Part shown: one piece after another, positions 1 to 10,248 of the stretch
How positions within the stretch are numbered: position 1 is the first letter of the stretch
Layout of the letters: each line of letters starts with the position of its first letter
NCBI GenBank assembly: GCA_910589415.1
Contig: OU342638.1
Location: 15,912,014 to 15,976,013, forward strand
From: Malachius bipustulatus
Lineage: Eukaryota > Arthropoda > Insecta > Coleoptera > Melyridae
Direction: 5' to 3'
Length of the DNA stretch: 64,000 bases
Position numbers and translations under genes: made by a program
Notes under the pieces: model-generated
Seen by the model: only the letters and a program-made list of their open reading frames with translations
Databases searched by the model: none
Told to the model about the DNA's origin: nothing

Positions 1-349
1 CACTTTTTGAATCTTTATTAAAAGGACAAGGCAGGTGATTCTTGACAGCATATTCAAAAGCACATTTTTTTATTTCTTGCCTGGAAATTCCGTAAAACAG
101 TTTCGAGAGATGAATAACATGTTGTGCTAAAAAAGTTTCTTCATCTACAGAAAATACTGGTTTGCGCCCTAGAGAAGAACCAGCATCGCTGTTTTCTTTC
201 AATCGCTTTTGCAGAGTACTTCTGGAAATGTTGAAAGCTCTGGATACCTCCCTGACTTTCCTACCGTTCCTAACCGCAGTGATAGATGCCTTTAGCTGTT
301 CACGTTTCCAACCCCCTTTTTCAGTTTTCCTGTGATAGGTTCTTGGCAT
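1..349 (-). CDS. pogo/Tigger-like transposase, N-terminal part (runs off window)
   Basis: Reading leftward from ATG at 347-349 the frame stays open to the window edge, about 116 codons. It starts MPRTYHRKTEKGGW and continues with a helix-turn-helix of Psq/CENP-B type (KVREVSRAFNISRSTLQKRL), then a GRKPVFS and FYGISRQEIKKCAFEY segment typical of pogo/Tigger/Jerky N-termini. This part of the family binds the element ends; the DDE catalytic domain would lie beyond position 1. The start is supported by the family's usual M-P-R opening and by non-coding sequence upstream. Family assignment is by motif only. Confidence 0.75.
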   Translation of the reverse strand, partial: MPRTYHRKTEKGGWKREQLKASITAVRNGRKVREVSRAFNISRSTLQKRLKENSDAGSSLGRKPVFSVDEETFLAQHVIHLSKLFYGISRQEIKKCAFEYAVKNHLPCPFNKDSKS

Positions 350-873
350 CTGAAAAAGGTATTACCTAACTGTTATCTCAACGTTATCTTCAACATGTTT
401 GAAATAGTGAATCTTTTATTTTCCAATCAAAAATTGATACTTTCAATACTAATGGGGTAATGGTGGCCGGCTACTATTACCCTACAGTGGCCGGCCACGA
501 TAACCCCAAAAAACATATGTTATAAAAAAAATATTTAAAAAATACTAGATTTAAACAAACTGCTACTTACGATTATTTCGTTCAAAGTCTATTGATAACA
601 CAATAATACACAGCACACAGTTTCAGAAAAATCAAAACAATAATCTGAATTGAGAACCTGTCAACTCAAACGTTCAATACATACTGCGACACCAGAACTG
701 AAATTTGATATTGGTTGCGTTAATATAGGGAATTCCTGGTCGGTTCTTGGTAAACTAGTTGGACTACCCATAAGGAGATGGCGCAACCGTGTCTCGTTTT
801 AAAATAAAAATTATACAGTTATATTTCGTATGGCTACTATTACCCCGGAGGCCACCATTCCCCCGGTCTCCCC
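350..873 (-). mobile_element. 5' terminal region of the pogo-like element
   Basis: Non-coding stretch upstream of the pogo-like start. It holds repeated motifs: GGCTACTATTACCC near 469 and again near 832, and palindromic GTGGCCGGCCAC around 487-498, within a stretch bounded by GGGG at 454 and CCCC at 506. On the minus strand the outer end reads GGGGAGACCGGGGGAATGG next to a TA at 874-875, which fits a TA-flanked pogo/mariner-type terminus. The opposite end is outside the window, so the boundary is inferred. Confidence 0.45.
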
Positions 874-1009
874 TACTTCTTTTTTCAGTCTTCAATATTA
901 TGGACTGTCCAATAACTTTTTATTGATTTTTATCATTTAATTTTTTTTTTTTTAATTCACTTTCTGAGTCGGTGTCTTGTCTTGACTGCCCAACATTATG
1001 TTGCTTTAA

Positions 1010-3329
1010 CCCCTTCGCACCGGGCGCGCTCTAGTCGAACGTCGGATATATCCGGACCGGCGCGCCAAATTTTAATCTGCGGGAATGAACATAGACCAGT
1101 CCCTAGACTTTAGAATCTGAAATAAACTAACCAGTGATGCGTAGCGAGTACATATAAAACATAAGATATTTTATTTTATTTATTTAAATTTCGTAATAGA
1201 TAAAAAATGATAATATGAAACATGCAACATTACATGAAAGAGCTTACACAACTATTTCAAGGAACTACTCGCATGGTATTCTTCGAAATGTTCCTTACTA
1301 CAAAGAGCTTTGTCACAACTCGAACAAAATAGATAAGTAAGTTTGTTTTTCTTGTATGTGTTATAACATATAAAGCACCTTCGTCTTTTTTGTTCGTGTT
1401 TTGGCAAACGTATCAACCCGTGTTCTGGGGTGAATTTCTTTGACTTTTTTCCTTTCTTCCTGCTTTACGAATTGTAACTGTCTCGCAGTGCCGTGTATTC
1501 TGGCTTGTATTCTGACAGGAGATCGTCACAAAGCCTCTGTGTAAAATCTGCATATGGCAGCTTTTTATTATGCGAATTTTCATACAGAACCTTGGCATTC
1601 AAGACCATCCTTTGAATAATATGGACACCCAGTTTTTTGAACCAGGTGTAATTTTTTCGAGCAGCATTGTAGGGCTCGATTTCTTGATCCACTAAATCCA
1701 CTGCACCCATATTCATATTGTAGTGTTCTATATGTTCCGGCTTTTTGTAGAACACTTTGGTTTTTTTGGACGTGTCATACCGTTGCTTTTCCTTGAAGTC
1801 GGCTGTAAGTTTGGTAGTCAGTACGTAAACGTCTTTTTTATCACGAAATCGTACGACAAGGACGTCTTTCTTCCGGATAAAACAGGATTGGTACTTTTCT
1901 AAAGGAAGCTGAATAATATCCTGAGGCACTCCTCTTCTTACATTTATTGTACCGGTAACGTAAGTATTTCGACTCAGCAAAAATTCGGCAAGACGTACCG
2001 ATAGTTACCAATTATCGAGAATTACTTCCCGTCCATCATCGAAGTGGTTCTGCATAAGAAAAACTACAATTCTTTCAGACATTGATAGCAAATTGGCCCG
2101 TGGAATGTGAACCAGGTCATAAATGTCTTTCCCAATGTAAAGGGCAAAATTGAAGGTATAGCCTCTGAGTTTGGGATCGCTTGGACATAAACAGAACAGC
2201 TTTATGCCAAAACGCGACCTTTTCGTTTTTATATACTGCTTGAAGTGTAGCGCTCCTTTGTACAGCATCAGGCATTCATCAATGGCAATTGTCTTACCTG
2301 GATCCACAAGAATTGTGGTATTTTCGCGGACTTTTGCAAAAAACATCGCTACACGTGTCATTGGTTTTTTTTTGTCTACGGTCCGTGGATTACCGAACCT
2401 CAAGAATTTGAGTATCTGTAGGAACCTGGAATGTATATCACATTTAGAAAAACAAACAGAGAAAAAAAGATAAATCTAATTACCTATCTCTACTCATGAT
2501 TTCGGCAGAAAATACTGGTGGTCCTCCCAATAAGTATGATTTTTTCCAGTAGTCTTGCATCCGAGGTAGGTGTACTAATCCCATCAGCAATAAAAGAGAA
2601 ATAAAAATGTACATTTCATTTTTCAGTACAGTTTTCCAGTATAAACCGTGGATTTTCAGAGCCAAATTATCGCTTTCTTCCAGAAACATTTCGGCACGTT
2701 TGTTTGTCCACTCACAAAGAGACTCTACTATTTCAGGTGAAATAAAAGCCTCAAAGCAACTCCTGTATGTTTGGGAGGAATTTACCTCAACAGCTGGGTG
2801 AATTTCATAGTCGAAATTTTTTTCATATATTTCCGACTCTCTCTTGTCGGAGAAAGGATCTGAAATAACACTCCAGTCTCCAAACTGAACAGGTTCTTCA
2901 TCGTCCGACAAATCTGAATTTGAGTAGTCCTCGTCGGAACTAAGATCGTCTTCAGATCCATTGTCCTCCCATTCGGAGTCACCACTATCGAAATCCGACA
3001 TCTTTCTACTTTAGAAACACTTTTTCAGTAGACACACCCGCTTTCAAAGACAAAACGCTACTGACAACACCTACTACCTACTATGTAATATGCAGTGAAC
3101 TAATACTGCCCCACCTCCACCTCCTACCTAAAAGATGGGTGTGGCTAAGTTCTTCCACTTTTCATAAACGATTACGATATCCGGAACAAGCTGAAATGCA
3201 TTTAGGATGGATCATAAGCCGGAGACACCGTACACCAGAACGATATTCCTTGGATCACCCATGTGTATCATCCGGACATAGCTACCACGCGTGCATGATA
3301 CACTCGTGTGTATCACCGACGCGAAGGGG
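1010..3329 (-). mobile_element. piggyBac element A (2.3 kb, complete ends)
   Basis: Flanked on both sides by TTAA (1006-1009 and 3330-3333), the piggyBac target duplication. Ends are CCCCTTCGCACCGG at the left and, read inward, CCCCTTCGCGTCGG at the right. Subterminal palindromes include CGGATATATCCG at 1043-1054 and TGATACACTCGTGTGTATCA at 3296-3315. It is nearly identical along its length to copy B at 21237-23547. It sits in an older piggyBac-like fragment (3334-3540). Confidence 0.93.
1252..3001 (-). pseudogene. piggyBac A transposase, spliced, two nonsense codons
   Basis: Exon 1 (3001-2484) encodes an acidic N-terminus (MSDFDSGDSEWEDN) and ends in MSRDR. A 58-bp intron (2483-2426, GTAATTAG...TTCCAG) joins it to RFLQILKFLRFGN, which matches the usual family motif across the splice. 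The catalytic core is readable: TIDECLMLYKG-like first Asp, ILDNW second Asp, MGAVDLVDQ third Asp. Two in-frame stops break it: TAC to TAA right after ILDNW (2005-2007), and CAA to TAA near 1462-1464, judged against copy B. The C-terminal cysteine-rich domain (RRCFIC ... CSSCDKALC) is still in frame, ending with a stop at 1252. This copy cannot make full-length protein, but the damage is light. Confidence 0.9.
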
Positions 3330-3339
3330 TTAATAGTCC

Positions 3340-3540
3340 CTGTCAATCTCTGGCATACATTTTAACCCATTGCGGCAATGTCACGTCTAAATTCTAAATT
3401 GTCTTTCGTGCTACCGTATTCTTTAGAGAGAATCCAAGCATTGGTAACACAAACATCAAAAATCCAGTATAAAATTGGTATGTACCACTTTTTGCCCCTC
3501 ATGGCAATTCTATAATTAGAAAGGTGGTTATCTAGCTCAG
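3340..3540 (-). pseudogene. older piggyBac transposase fragment (host of element A)
   Basis: The minus strand translates as ELDNHLSNYRIAMRGKKWY followed by IPILYWIFDVCVTNAW and EFRRDIAAM. This is the segment just after the third catalytic Asp in PGBD2/3-type transposases. The reading decays towards 3334, where element A is inserted. Sequence on the other side of A (about 880-1005) is AT-rich with a short DTDSESE-like stretch, and may be the continuation. Only about 70 codons are recognisable, so it is a relic. Confidence 0.65.
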
Positions 3541-3660
3541 CGGTTCCTAACCTTTTTCAGCCGCGGACCCCCAAGGAAATCAAGCATAATGCCAAGGACC
3601 CCTGAGTGAAAAAATGGTGCAATTTTCGGACAATATTATATTTTAGTATTCCTTCATTAA
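3539..3660 (+). mobile_element. hAT-type terminus (single end)
   Basis: CAGCGGTTCCTAACCTTTTT at 3539, followed by a GCCGCGGACCCCC run and the partial inverted copy CCAAGGACCCCTGAG near 3594, has the look of hAT terminal repeats (CAG-G-TT-C-AACC). No matching second end was found nearby, so length and duplication are undetermined. Either a truncated hAT MITE or the remnant of a longer element. Confidence 0.45.
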
Positions 3661-5205
3661 TTTTTTTATTTAAGATTAAGTGCCTCGACTTCTTGGGTCA
3701 TTGGCACGGGTGGTACAGTAGTTTTACAGGGTTGTTTGATATACTATATACAGAGTTAGGTTATTTTAAATACAATTATAGAGATTGGTGGTTTGCAGGA
3801 ATGACAAGAGTTTGGTGACACTTTCTTGTTTGGTATCTAGGATCTTACTTATATTCTGATCTATGTTATGTGTTGTTCTTGCTTGATTGTATCGTGGGCA
3901 TTGAAGGATGATGTGTTTGACATTTATTGGTACTGCACAGGTTTCACATTGGGGGGCTTCTTTTTGGTCCAGTAGGTAACTGTGTGTGAGTTGGGTGTGT
4001 CCTATACGTAGTCTTCTGATGAGTACTCCTTGTTTTCTTGTTATGTTCTTTAATTGTTTTTCTTCTATTGTTGGTTCGATGTCTCTTAATTTTGTTGTTT
4101 GTTGTTGCCAGTGTTGCTGCCATTTTTGTTTGCATAACTCTTTCCATTTGTGTGATGCATCATACGGTGTGTGTATTTGTATGAATTGGATGTTTATGTC
4201 TGTAGCAGCCTCTTTTGCTGCTTTGTCTGCTTTTTCATTACCATCTATTCCGCAGTGAGATGGCACCCACATGAATGTGATTTTTTCCGGGTGATTCTGG
4301 AGTAAGTCTTGAATTTGCTGTACAGGGGGATTTTTGTGGAATAGTTTTTTTAAGGATTGGAGTGATGAAAAGGAGTCTATCAGATGATTGATGTGCAGGG
4401 TAGTTTGACTGCTTGAAGGACTGCATACAGTTCGCCGGTTAGTATGCTGCAAAAGTCGTGTAGTTTGAACTTCTTGGTAGATTCAGATGTTACGACTGCG
4501 GCGCCAACTCCTTGGGGGCTCTTTGAGGCATCGGTGTACAGTATGTGATTTCTTGATTGTTCTTGGACAATATTGTAGAACAGGTTTCTTAGTATGTGTG
4601 AGGTGTTTCAGATTTGTTTTGGCTGGTTGGTTAGTGTTGTCTCGAGTTTAGGTTGCTGTAGTCTCCACGGTGGGGTATTTGATTTGTTTACAGTCTTTGG
4701 AGGTAGTAGTTCTGGAATTCTGGTTATGGTTTTGAGTTTTTCTCTGAGTGGTAGTGGAGTGTTTGGGTCCTTTGCGTAGGTGGTTGTGTATTTTCTTTCA
4801 AAAATAGCTTCATATGTGAGTTGGTTGTGTCTAAGGGCAGTTTTGGATGCGTACTTGAGGATTTGTTCTTCTCTTCTAAGCCAGAGTGGTGGGTCATTTG
4901 CTTCTCTGTATAGGCTTTCTATAGGTGATGTTCTGAAGGCTCCCAGGATAAGTCTAAGTGCATTATGTTGTATTGCGTTTATAGTCTTCAGTACGGATGA
5001 TGTTGCGGAGCAGTAGACAATTGAACCATAGTCGATTTTAGACCTTATGAGGTGTTTGTATATTGTCCGTAACACTTGTTCCTCTGCGCCCCAATGTTGA
5101 TGTGCTATCATCTTCATTACGTTCAGCCTCTTAATGCAGCTGGTCTTTAGTGCTTTCATGTGTGGGGCCCATGTTAGGCGTCTGTCTTTAAATTCTGTGT
5201 TAAAT
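3660..5205 (-). pseudogene. 5'-truncated non-LTR retrotransposon (RT C-terminus plus RNase H)
   Basis: From 5205 leftward the minus strand encodes the end of a reverse transcriptase (RLTWAPHMKALK, IYKHLIRSKIDYGSIVY, LRLILGAFRTSPIESLY, EANDPPLWLRREEQ). After a frame break comes an RNase H domain (ILYTDASKSPQGVG, then MWVPSHCGIDGNEKADKAAKE), and finally a HTQLTHSYLL / CETC tail ending at 3766. RT plus RNase H in this order fits the I/R1/LOA group. The 5' end is missing and the frame is broken, as in a dead-on-arrival insertion. The 3' UTR probably ends in the AAATAAAAAAATT-like tract (minus strand) near 3660. The left junction lies inside a DDE transposase gene. Confidence 0.8.
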
Positions 5206-6176
5206 TCAGGACTGTATGGGGGTAGTCTTAAAATTTCATGTCCATGCTCTCTTAATATTTTATCCATCCTGTAGTCGGGATTTCTGGATTTGTTTTCTTT
5301 AATCAACTGATTCAATTCCGGTTTGGTTTTCCCTGGATCATGTTGAATATTTCGGTGGTTCAAAAACGCAATCATATCGGCTTTACGGGATGCTGTTGTA
5401 GGTTCTTTCTCGTCTACTACATTATGATATGATGCGTTATGTAATACCAGAACACTATTTTCCGGGAGATTGGGAATTAGTCGACTTCGTAGCCAGTTTT
5501 CGAAGTTTGCTGCATTCATGTCGTCGTGATAATCACCCGACTTTGATCCTGAAAAGGAATAAATAAAATATAAATTTTTGATAAAGCAACATAATAATTA
5601 TTATCCTATTGACCTGACTTAAAAATTAAAAGGACGTCTTTGACGAATCCCTGCTCACCACCAGCATGGACAACAATTATTCTTTTTCCTTTTGAAATAG
5701 CTGTCACCTTGGACTGTATTCTGCGATATCCTTCCATTCTCGATTCTTGATAAGAATGGCGGCGGGATCCACGTTTGGCGGGATGTTGGGCTCTCATTGG
5801 AGGCCTCGTGTCTCTTCTCACTTGAGAAAGACTCTCACTGTAGTCGTCGTGCACATATGTGCTGGAATTATTACCTCGTTGCATCTTAAGGCCTAATTTT
5901 CAAAGACTTATTATTTTTGTCCACCCAATCATACTTTTGTTTATGCGAGCTGTGGATATAAGTTTCATCCGTATAAATTATATTTCTGCCCTCTTCCCTA
6001 AACTTTGATATTTTTCGAACGTATTCTATTCGTTTTCTTCTTATGTCGTATGATTCTATCAAAACCTTTCGATTGTCGGTTGTTTTCTTCCATTGGAATC
6101 CCATTTGCTGCAGAAGCCTCCAAAAGGTAGCGGAGGAGCCAGTGAAAAGTTCAGCCGCACGTAATTTCGCTAACAT
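5206..6176 (-). pseudogene. wide-spaced IS630-Tc1-mariner transposase, copy 1, split by LINE
   Basis: Segments in order on the minus strand: RLLQQMGFQWKKTTDNRKVL and IIYTDETYIHSSHKQKYDWV (first Asp present, near 5950), KGKRIIVVHAGGEQGF, a 65-bp intron (5613-5549, GTCAAT...TTTTCAG), then SKSGDYHDDMNAANFENWL, VLVLHNASYHN and LRLPPYSPEFN. The second catalytic Asp is replaced by His (LHN where DN is expected). The glutamate segment is missing because the LINE joins directly after SPEFN. About 185 bp of unrelated sequence (about 5700-5888) also interrupts the gene between KSLKI and ISKGKR. Inactive. Confidence 0.75.
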
Positions 6177-6184
6177 GCCTAAAT

Positions 6185-6685
6185 TTATGAATTATAATTT
6201 TTGTTAATTAGGTTAATAATTATTATATGTAGCATAATTCTGTTAAACTGAACAGCATATTCGAAGCGAGATTGAATTACTTCTGCTGCATTTCTTCTCT
6301 CGGGAACGAAGGAAACTCTTTTCAGTGAATAGTGAAAAGTCTTCAGAGCTCTGTCAATAGTAGACAGGGAACCGTGAAGAAGTTGCGGCCACAAAGTTAA
6401 ACATTTTTCCTTCAACTGACGAAGTGTTAAGGTGCAGTCTTCATCCACCCAGTCACAAATCTGCTCCTTTTGCACCAAAGAAAATGTCTGTGATCGATGC
6501 CCGGCAGTTCTCTTGATAATATTTTGGGTTACTCTATACGTCGCGTAGATTTTTCTCACCGTATTTGGAAGAACGTTAAATTGTTGTCCAACATTTTTGG
6601 CTGTAGCACCATTATTCATACACTGAATTATTAAATTACGTACTTCATTACTTATTTTCTTATTTCTGCGTATTTGATTATTCAT
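6185..6685 (-). pseudogene. IS630-like transposase N-terminus (helix-turn-helix only)
   Basis: An open frame of 166 aa starting MNNQIRRNKKISNEVRNLI carries tandem helix-turn-helix segments (NNGATAKNVGQQFNVLPNTV; ICDWVDEDCTLTLRQLKEK; STIDRALKTFHYSLKRVSF), as in eukaryotic IS630-like (ISSod10-type) transposases. It loses homology after FEYAVQFNRIM and stops, so the DDE domain is absent. It abuts the start of the neighbouring mariner-like copy within about 10 bp, which suggests a deletion or recombination junction between two DDE families rather than one gene. Confidence 0.65.
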
Positions 6686-6689
6686 ATTT

Positions 6690-6908
6690 TTTAACTAAGA
6701 AAGTGAATTCAATAATATTTTATGAATGGGAAAAGCAATGGACATAAAGTGAAACTGATTTGACATAAAAGGAAATAGATTGATAAATCAATGACAGGTT
6801 CCTTGAAAATAAGAAACTCATTTGACAAATAAGGAAAAGCAATTGACAAAAGAGGAAAACCAAAAGCAAAAGACTGTAATATGGATAGTGATTATTATGA
6901 AAATTCCC
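6690..6908. repeat. non-coding stretch with degenerate short direct repeats
   Basis: No gene is seen. Several imperfect repeats of the type GCAATTGACAAAAGAGGAAA and TTTGACATAAAAGGAAATAG occur between about 6730 and 6860, with a spacing near 20-40 bp. They could be subterminal repeats of the adjacent IS630-like element; no matching inverted end was identified. Confidence 0.3.
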
Positions 6909-7207
6909 TTAGGGCCGTTTTTTCAATCCTAGTTTAAACCTAGTTTAACGTTAAACCAAGATTAAAGACAAATGATCCTTGTTCATTGCTAGTTTAAGGT
7001 TAACTGTAGTTTAAACTGGGGTTTAAACTCGGGATTCTTAAACCGAGATTTTTGGTGGTTTAAGCTAAGTTTAACGTGAAACTAACCTACAAAGTTATTT
7101 TTATGAATAAAAATATAATCCAGGACTAGGAGTCAGGTTGTTTATAATACGCACAAGTGCACCAGTAGAGTGTTTTACAATTATTTTATTAGTTTATTAC
7201 CTACTTG

Positions 7208-7507
7208 TTACTTTTTTAAAAGAATTTGGTTGATGTGGAATTTGGTTATTGTTATTAGTCTGTTTGAGAAGGAAGACTTATTTTTCACGGTCTTTTCGTC
7301 TCGATAACCATCTGTGGTTACCGAATTGAAAAGATTTCGAATTTGTTCCCAGGCTGCTTTCTTCTCCTTACAGGTGACTGCATCAGTCCTTCTATTTTCT
7401 ATTATTTCCTTGTATTTTTCTACACAGTCCACAAGCCTTTCAACCTCTTGTGTTGAAAAATTAGCGTTCCTCTTGAACGTGCTAGTAATTTTTGATACAC
7501 CTTCCAT
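7208..7507 (-). pseudogene. Myb/SANT-like protein of Harbinger H1, truncated
   Basis: An open frame of 99 aa. The first about 75 residues align by eye with the first exon of the H2 SANT gene (NANFSTQEVERLVDCV and AAWEQIRNLFNS here; NTNFSMEGIEILVDCV and AAWEEIRDVFNS there). This domain is the DNA-binding partner that PIF/Harbinger transposases need. After DEKTVKNK the frame leaves homology and soon stops, so the C-terminal exons are lost. The ATG lies one base from the TTAA where piggyBac C inserted, separating it from its promoter. Confidence 0.7.
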
Positions 7508-7839
7508 ATTAACCCCTTAGTGCACTAGTTTTTCTACCAAAAAGTGACCTTTTTTTCACCAATTATTTTATGTTTGATTTTAATTGTACATGATAGCATA
7601 AAACAAAAAATATATAAAAGACTTGGAAAATATGTATTTTACCAAAAAAAAACACAATGACAAAAACGGCATATCTCGCCAACCCGAGTTAACTCGGGCA
7701 ACACAATATATGTCACAATTTAGACAAAAACTACCGGAAACTAGAACATAAAAAAATATACATTTTTTATAGGTAAACACAAATTTTGCACTATATTATT
7801 CCTAAGTAAAAAAGATATATATATATATATATATATATA

Positions 7840-8578
7840 CAGTGCTTCCCAAAAGTAACGGATAAATTCGATAAAACGGAAAGCGCTGTTATTTTGAAAA
7901 AATAAAAAAAACAGGTCGATTTTGGTTTAGAGTTGTTCAACTTTTGACATAATATTTGGGTATACAGGGTGATGCACGAAAAAGTGGTGACGTCATCGGC
8001 ATTTTTTTAAATGGCAACCTTTATTTTTTATTATATTTTTTGACACTTTATCCAATTGCCAATACGGTAATGTAATCATTTTGTAACGTTAAATAAGGAA
8101 ATTTCGGAGAAAAGAACTTAATTTCGACAGATTTAATAGATTTAATTTAATATAATTTAACAGATTTATTTAATACACTTAATTTAATAGACAGATCTTA
8201 TAAAATTACCATGGAAACAGTCATTTTTATTTGATTTTTTTTTTTTTATCGTTAATGTTCCGATTTTCACATCAGTGAAAAGTGCACAATTTCGACTCAC
8301 AAGTTGTTTTCTCAGAAATTTCCTTATTTAAGGTTACAAATTGATTACATTATCATATTGGCAATTGAATGATGTATCAAAAAATGGAAAAAAAATAAGG
8401 GTTGTCATTTTTAAAGATGCCGATGACGTCACCACTTTTTCGCGCATCACCTTGTATACCCCAATATTATGTCGAAAGTTGAACAACTCAAAAACAAAAT
8501 CGACCTGTTTTTTTAGTTTTTCAAAAAAACAGCCCTCTCAGTTTTATCGAATTTATCCGTTACTTTTGGGAAGCACTG
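7840..8578. mobile_element. TA-flanked foldback inserted in piggyBac C
   Basis: Inverted ends CAGTGCTTCCCAAAAGTAAC at 7840 and its complement ending at 8578, flanked by TA within a TA repeat (TA 7838-7839 and 8579-8580). Outer arms are about 120 bp each (7840-7962 and 8457-8578) and nearly perfect. The centre is occupied by a second foldback (7965-8454). TA duplication and CAGTG ends suggest mobilisation by a Tc1/mariner-type transposase. No coding capacity. Confidence 0.8.
7965..8454. mobile_element. inner TA-flanked foldback
   Basis: Starts CAGGGTGATGCACGAAAAAG after TA (7963-7964) and ends with the near-complement CACTTTTTCGCGCATCACCTTG before TA (8455-8456). The arms carry GTGGTGACGTCATCGGC and its mirror. 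It lies exactly at the symmetry point of the outer foldback, where the outer sequence would read TTTGGGTA-CCCCAA if closed. Mostly AT-rich filler inside; no open frame of note. Confidence 0.7.
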
Positions 8579-8592
8579 TATATATAACAAAA

Positions 8593-10248
8593 TTAATCCA
8601 AATTTGCCACCGTATGGTAAACTTTGAAACAAGGGACGACACACAGGGGAACGTCACAGTCAGGGCACATGTATCTTGTTTCTTTTCGGATTTTTTTATT
8701 TCGTGCATCCCGTTTCTTGGAGCAAACAACACATTGCCGAGTCGGGTTTTCTTTTTTTTCAGTTGGCGGTATTATATCAAGAAAATGTCTCGCCGATAAT
8801 CTTATTGGAGTTGGAGCAGTGGAAGGACGTCCACTTCTTGGAGTACCCTCTGTTGGAGTTTTATATTTCTCGATTATAAGTCGTATGATTTCCAGTCTAA
8901 AATTTAGGGAATCCATTTTTCCTTCAGTTTTTTGGTAAAGGACAAAAGAGTTCCACAAAGCCAGGTCCAGTAGGTGGAAGAATATTTTTTTATAATATTT
9001 TTTGCCCCTCTTTCTTGGAACGACATAAGTGGCCAAGTGTTGATCTACTCGATCAACACCGCCCATGGTATGATTATAATCGATGACAACCTGTGGCTTT
9101 ATTTTTCTGCCCCGACGCGTCTCAATTTCGACCATCGACATAGCATGGATGGTTGAGATGAGAGCAATATCTTTTTTGTCCTTCCATTTGAGAACACACG
9201 CCTTCCCTCGTTGAAATCCAATTACTTCTCCTATTTTCAGTTTTTTGTCTTTCAGCTCTTTTGGAACTTCTTTTCTTGTGACACGCAAAGTTTCATACAC
9301 GTCTGTCCGGTTTTGTAACAAAATATCCGCTAATTGTGGCGAATTATAAAAATTATCCATCGTCAAACAATAACCTTTGTTCAACAAAGGTTTCATTAGG
9401 GTCATGACAACTTGTGAAGAAACTGGAAGGTTTTCAAAATCTTTATCAAGAACAGTTTCTTTGCCTGTATAAATTACAAAATTCCAAACATATCCGCTTC
9501 TTGACTCACATAATAAATATAGTTTTATGCCAAATCTGGCTCTTTTCAGAGGAATATATTGCACCCATCCCAGACGACCTTTGTAAAGTAAAAGACTTTC
9601 ATCAATGGTCATCAGTCTTTCAGGAGTTAGTAAAATACGAAATTTTTTATTCAGATTATCATAAACTTTCCAGATTTTGTTTAGTTTAGGACAAGGGTGA
9701 TTAGTCCTGTCGAACAGTTCATTATTAGAAAAATGAAGATACTGCTTTATAGCTTCAAAGCGTTTTCCGGTCATGCATTCTCCAAAAAATGGTGTTTGGA
9801 GCATTTTATTTTTCGTCCAGTAGTGTCGATATTCTGGTTTCTTGTCGATACTTTGTAAAAGCACAATTGCAAAGAAAACTCGCATTTCGTTTGGGTCTGT
9901 GTCACGCCAAGAACTACTCGCTCTTTCCTGGTTACGATTTTGAGCATATCTATTAGTTTCCTCTGTAATCAGAAGCATGAGCTCATCATCGAAAAATAGT
10001 TCGAAAAATTGCAGAGGATTGAAATTTTGAACATCCACATTTATGCTGGGAGTTCCATTGAAAGGAAATGGTGGTGGTGCAGGAGTATCACGTGTTAGCG
10101 GGCACCACTGACGTGCCAATTCTAAAGTTACTTCTTCTTCCTCGTCCGAAATATCGTCCCCTTCAGAATCACTACCACTGTTTTCAATGTCTTCTTCTTC
10201 ATTTGAGCTTGGATTCCAATCTTCACTTTCGTCACTATCCCGGTCCAT
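8593..10248 (-). CDS. piggyBac C transposase, intact 551-aa reading frame
   Basis: Intronless frame from ATG at 10248 to the stop at 8593. Order: acidic N-terminus (residues 1-45), the N-terminal dimerisation/DNA-binding region, catalytic Asp in TIDESLLLYKG (about D216), LTMDNFYN (about D298) and MGGVDRVDQ (about D399), a positively charged linker, then a C-terminal cysteine-rich domain (CVVCSKKR ... [18 protein letters not shown]). Length and motif order match functional piggyBac proteins. One doubtful site: the usually conserved Gly after the second Asp (VYGTLR in copy D) is Glu here (VYETLR). Because the element has both ends and TTAA flanks, it is the best candidate in the window for a recent source copy. 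Confidence 0.92.
   Translation of the reverse strand: MDRDSDESEDWNPSSNEEEDIENSGSDSEGDDISDEEEEVTLELARQWCPLTRDTPAPPPFPFNGTPSINVDVQNFNPLQFFELFFDDELMLLITEETNRYAQNRNQERASSSWRDTDPNEMRVFFAIVLLQSIDKKPEYRHYWTKNKMLQTPFFGECMTGKRFEAIKQYLHFSNNELFDRTNHPCPKLNKIWKVYDNLNKKFRILLTPERLMTIDESLLLYKGRLGWVQYIPLKRARFGIKLYLLCESRSGYVWNFVIYTGKETVLDKDFENLPVSSQVVMTLMKPLLNKGYCLTMDNFYNSPQLADILLQNRTDVYETLRVTRKEVPKELKDKKLKIGEVIGFQRGKACVLKWKDKKDIALISTIHAMSMVEIETRRGRKIKPQVVIDYNHTMGGVDRVDQHLATYVVPRKRGKKYYKKIFFHLLDLALWNSFVLYQKTEGKMDSLNFRLEIIRLIIEKYKTPTEGTPRSGRPSTAPTPIRLSARHFLDIIPPTEKKENPTRQCVVCSKKRDARNKKIRKETRYMCPDCDVPLCVVPCFKVYHTVANLD

Noticed and set aside
4608..5519. A single 303-aa protein
   Set aside because: The first third is a DDE transposase and the rest a LINE reverse transcriptase; it is an insertion junction, not a gene.
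8341..8938. Plus-strand frames of 100-150 codons over the foldback and piggyBac C
   Set aside because: They are antisense to the Cys-rich end of the intact transposase or lie in foldback arms; the peptide content is not protein-like.
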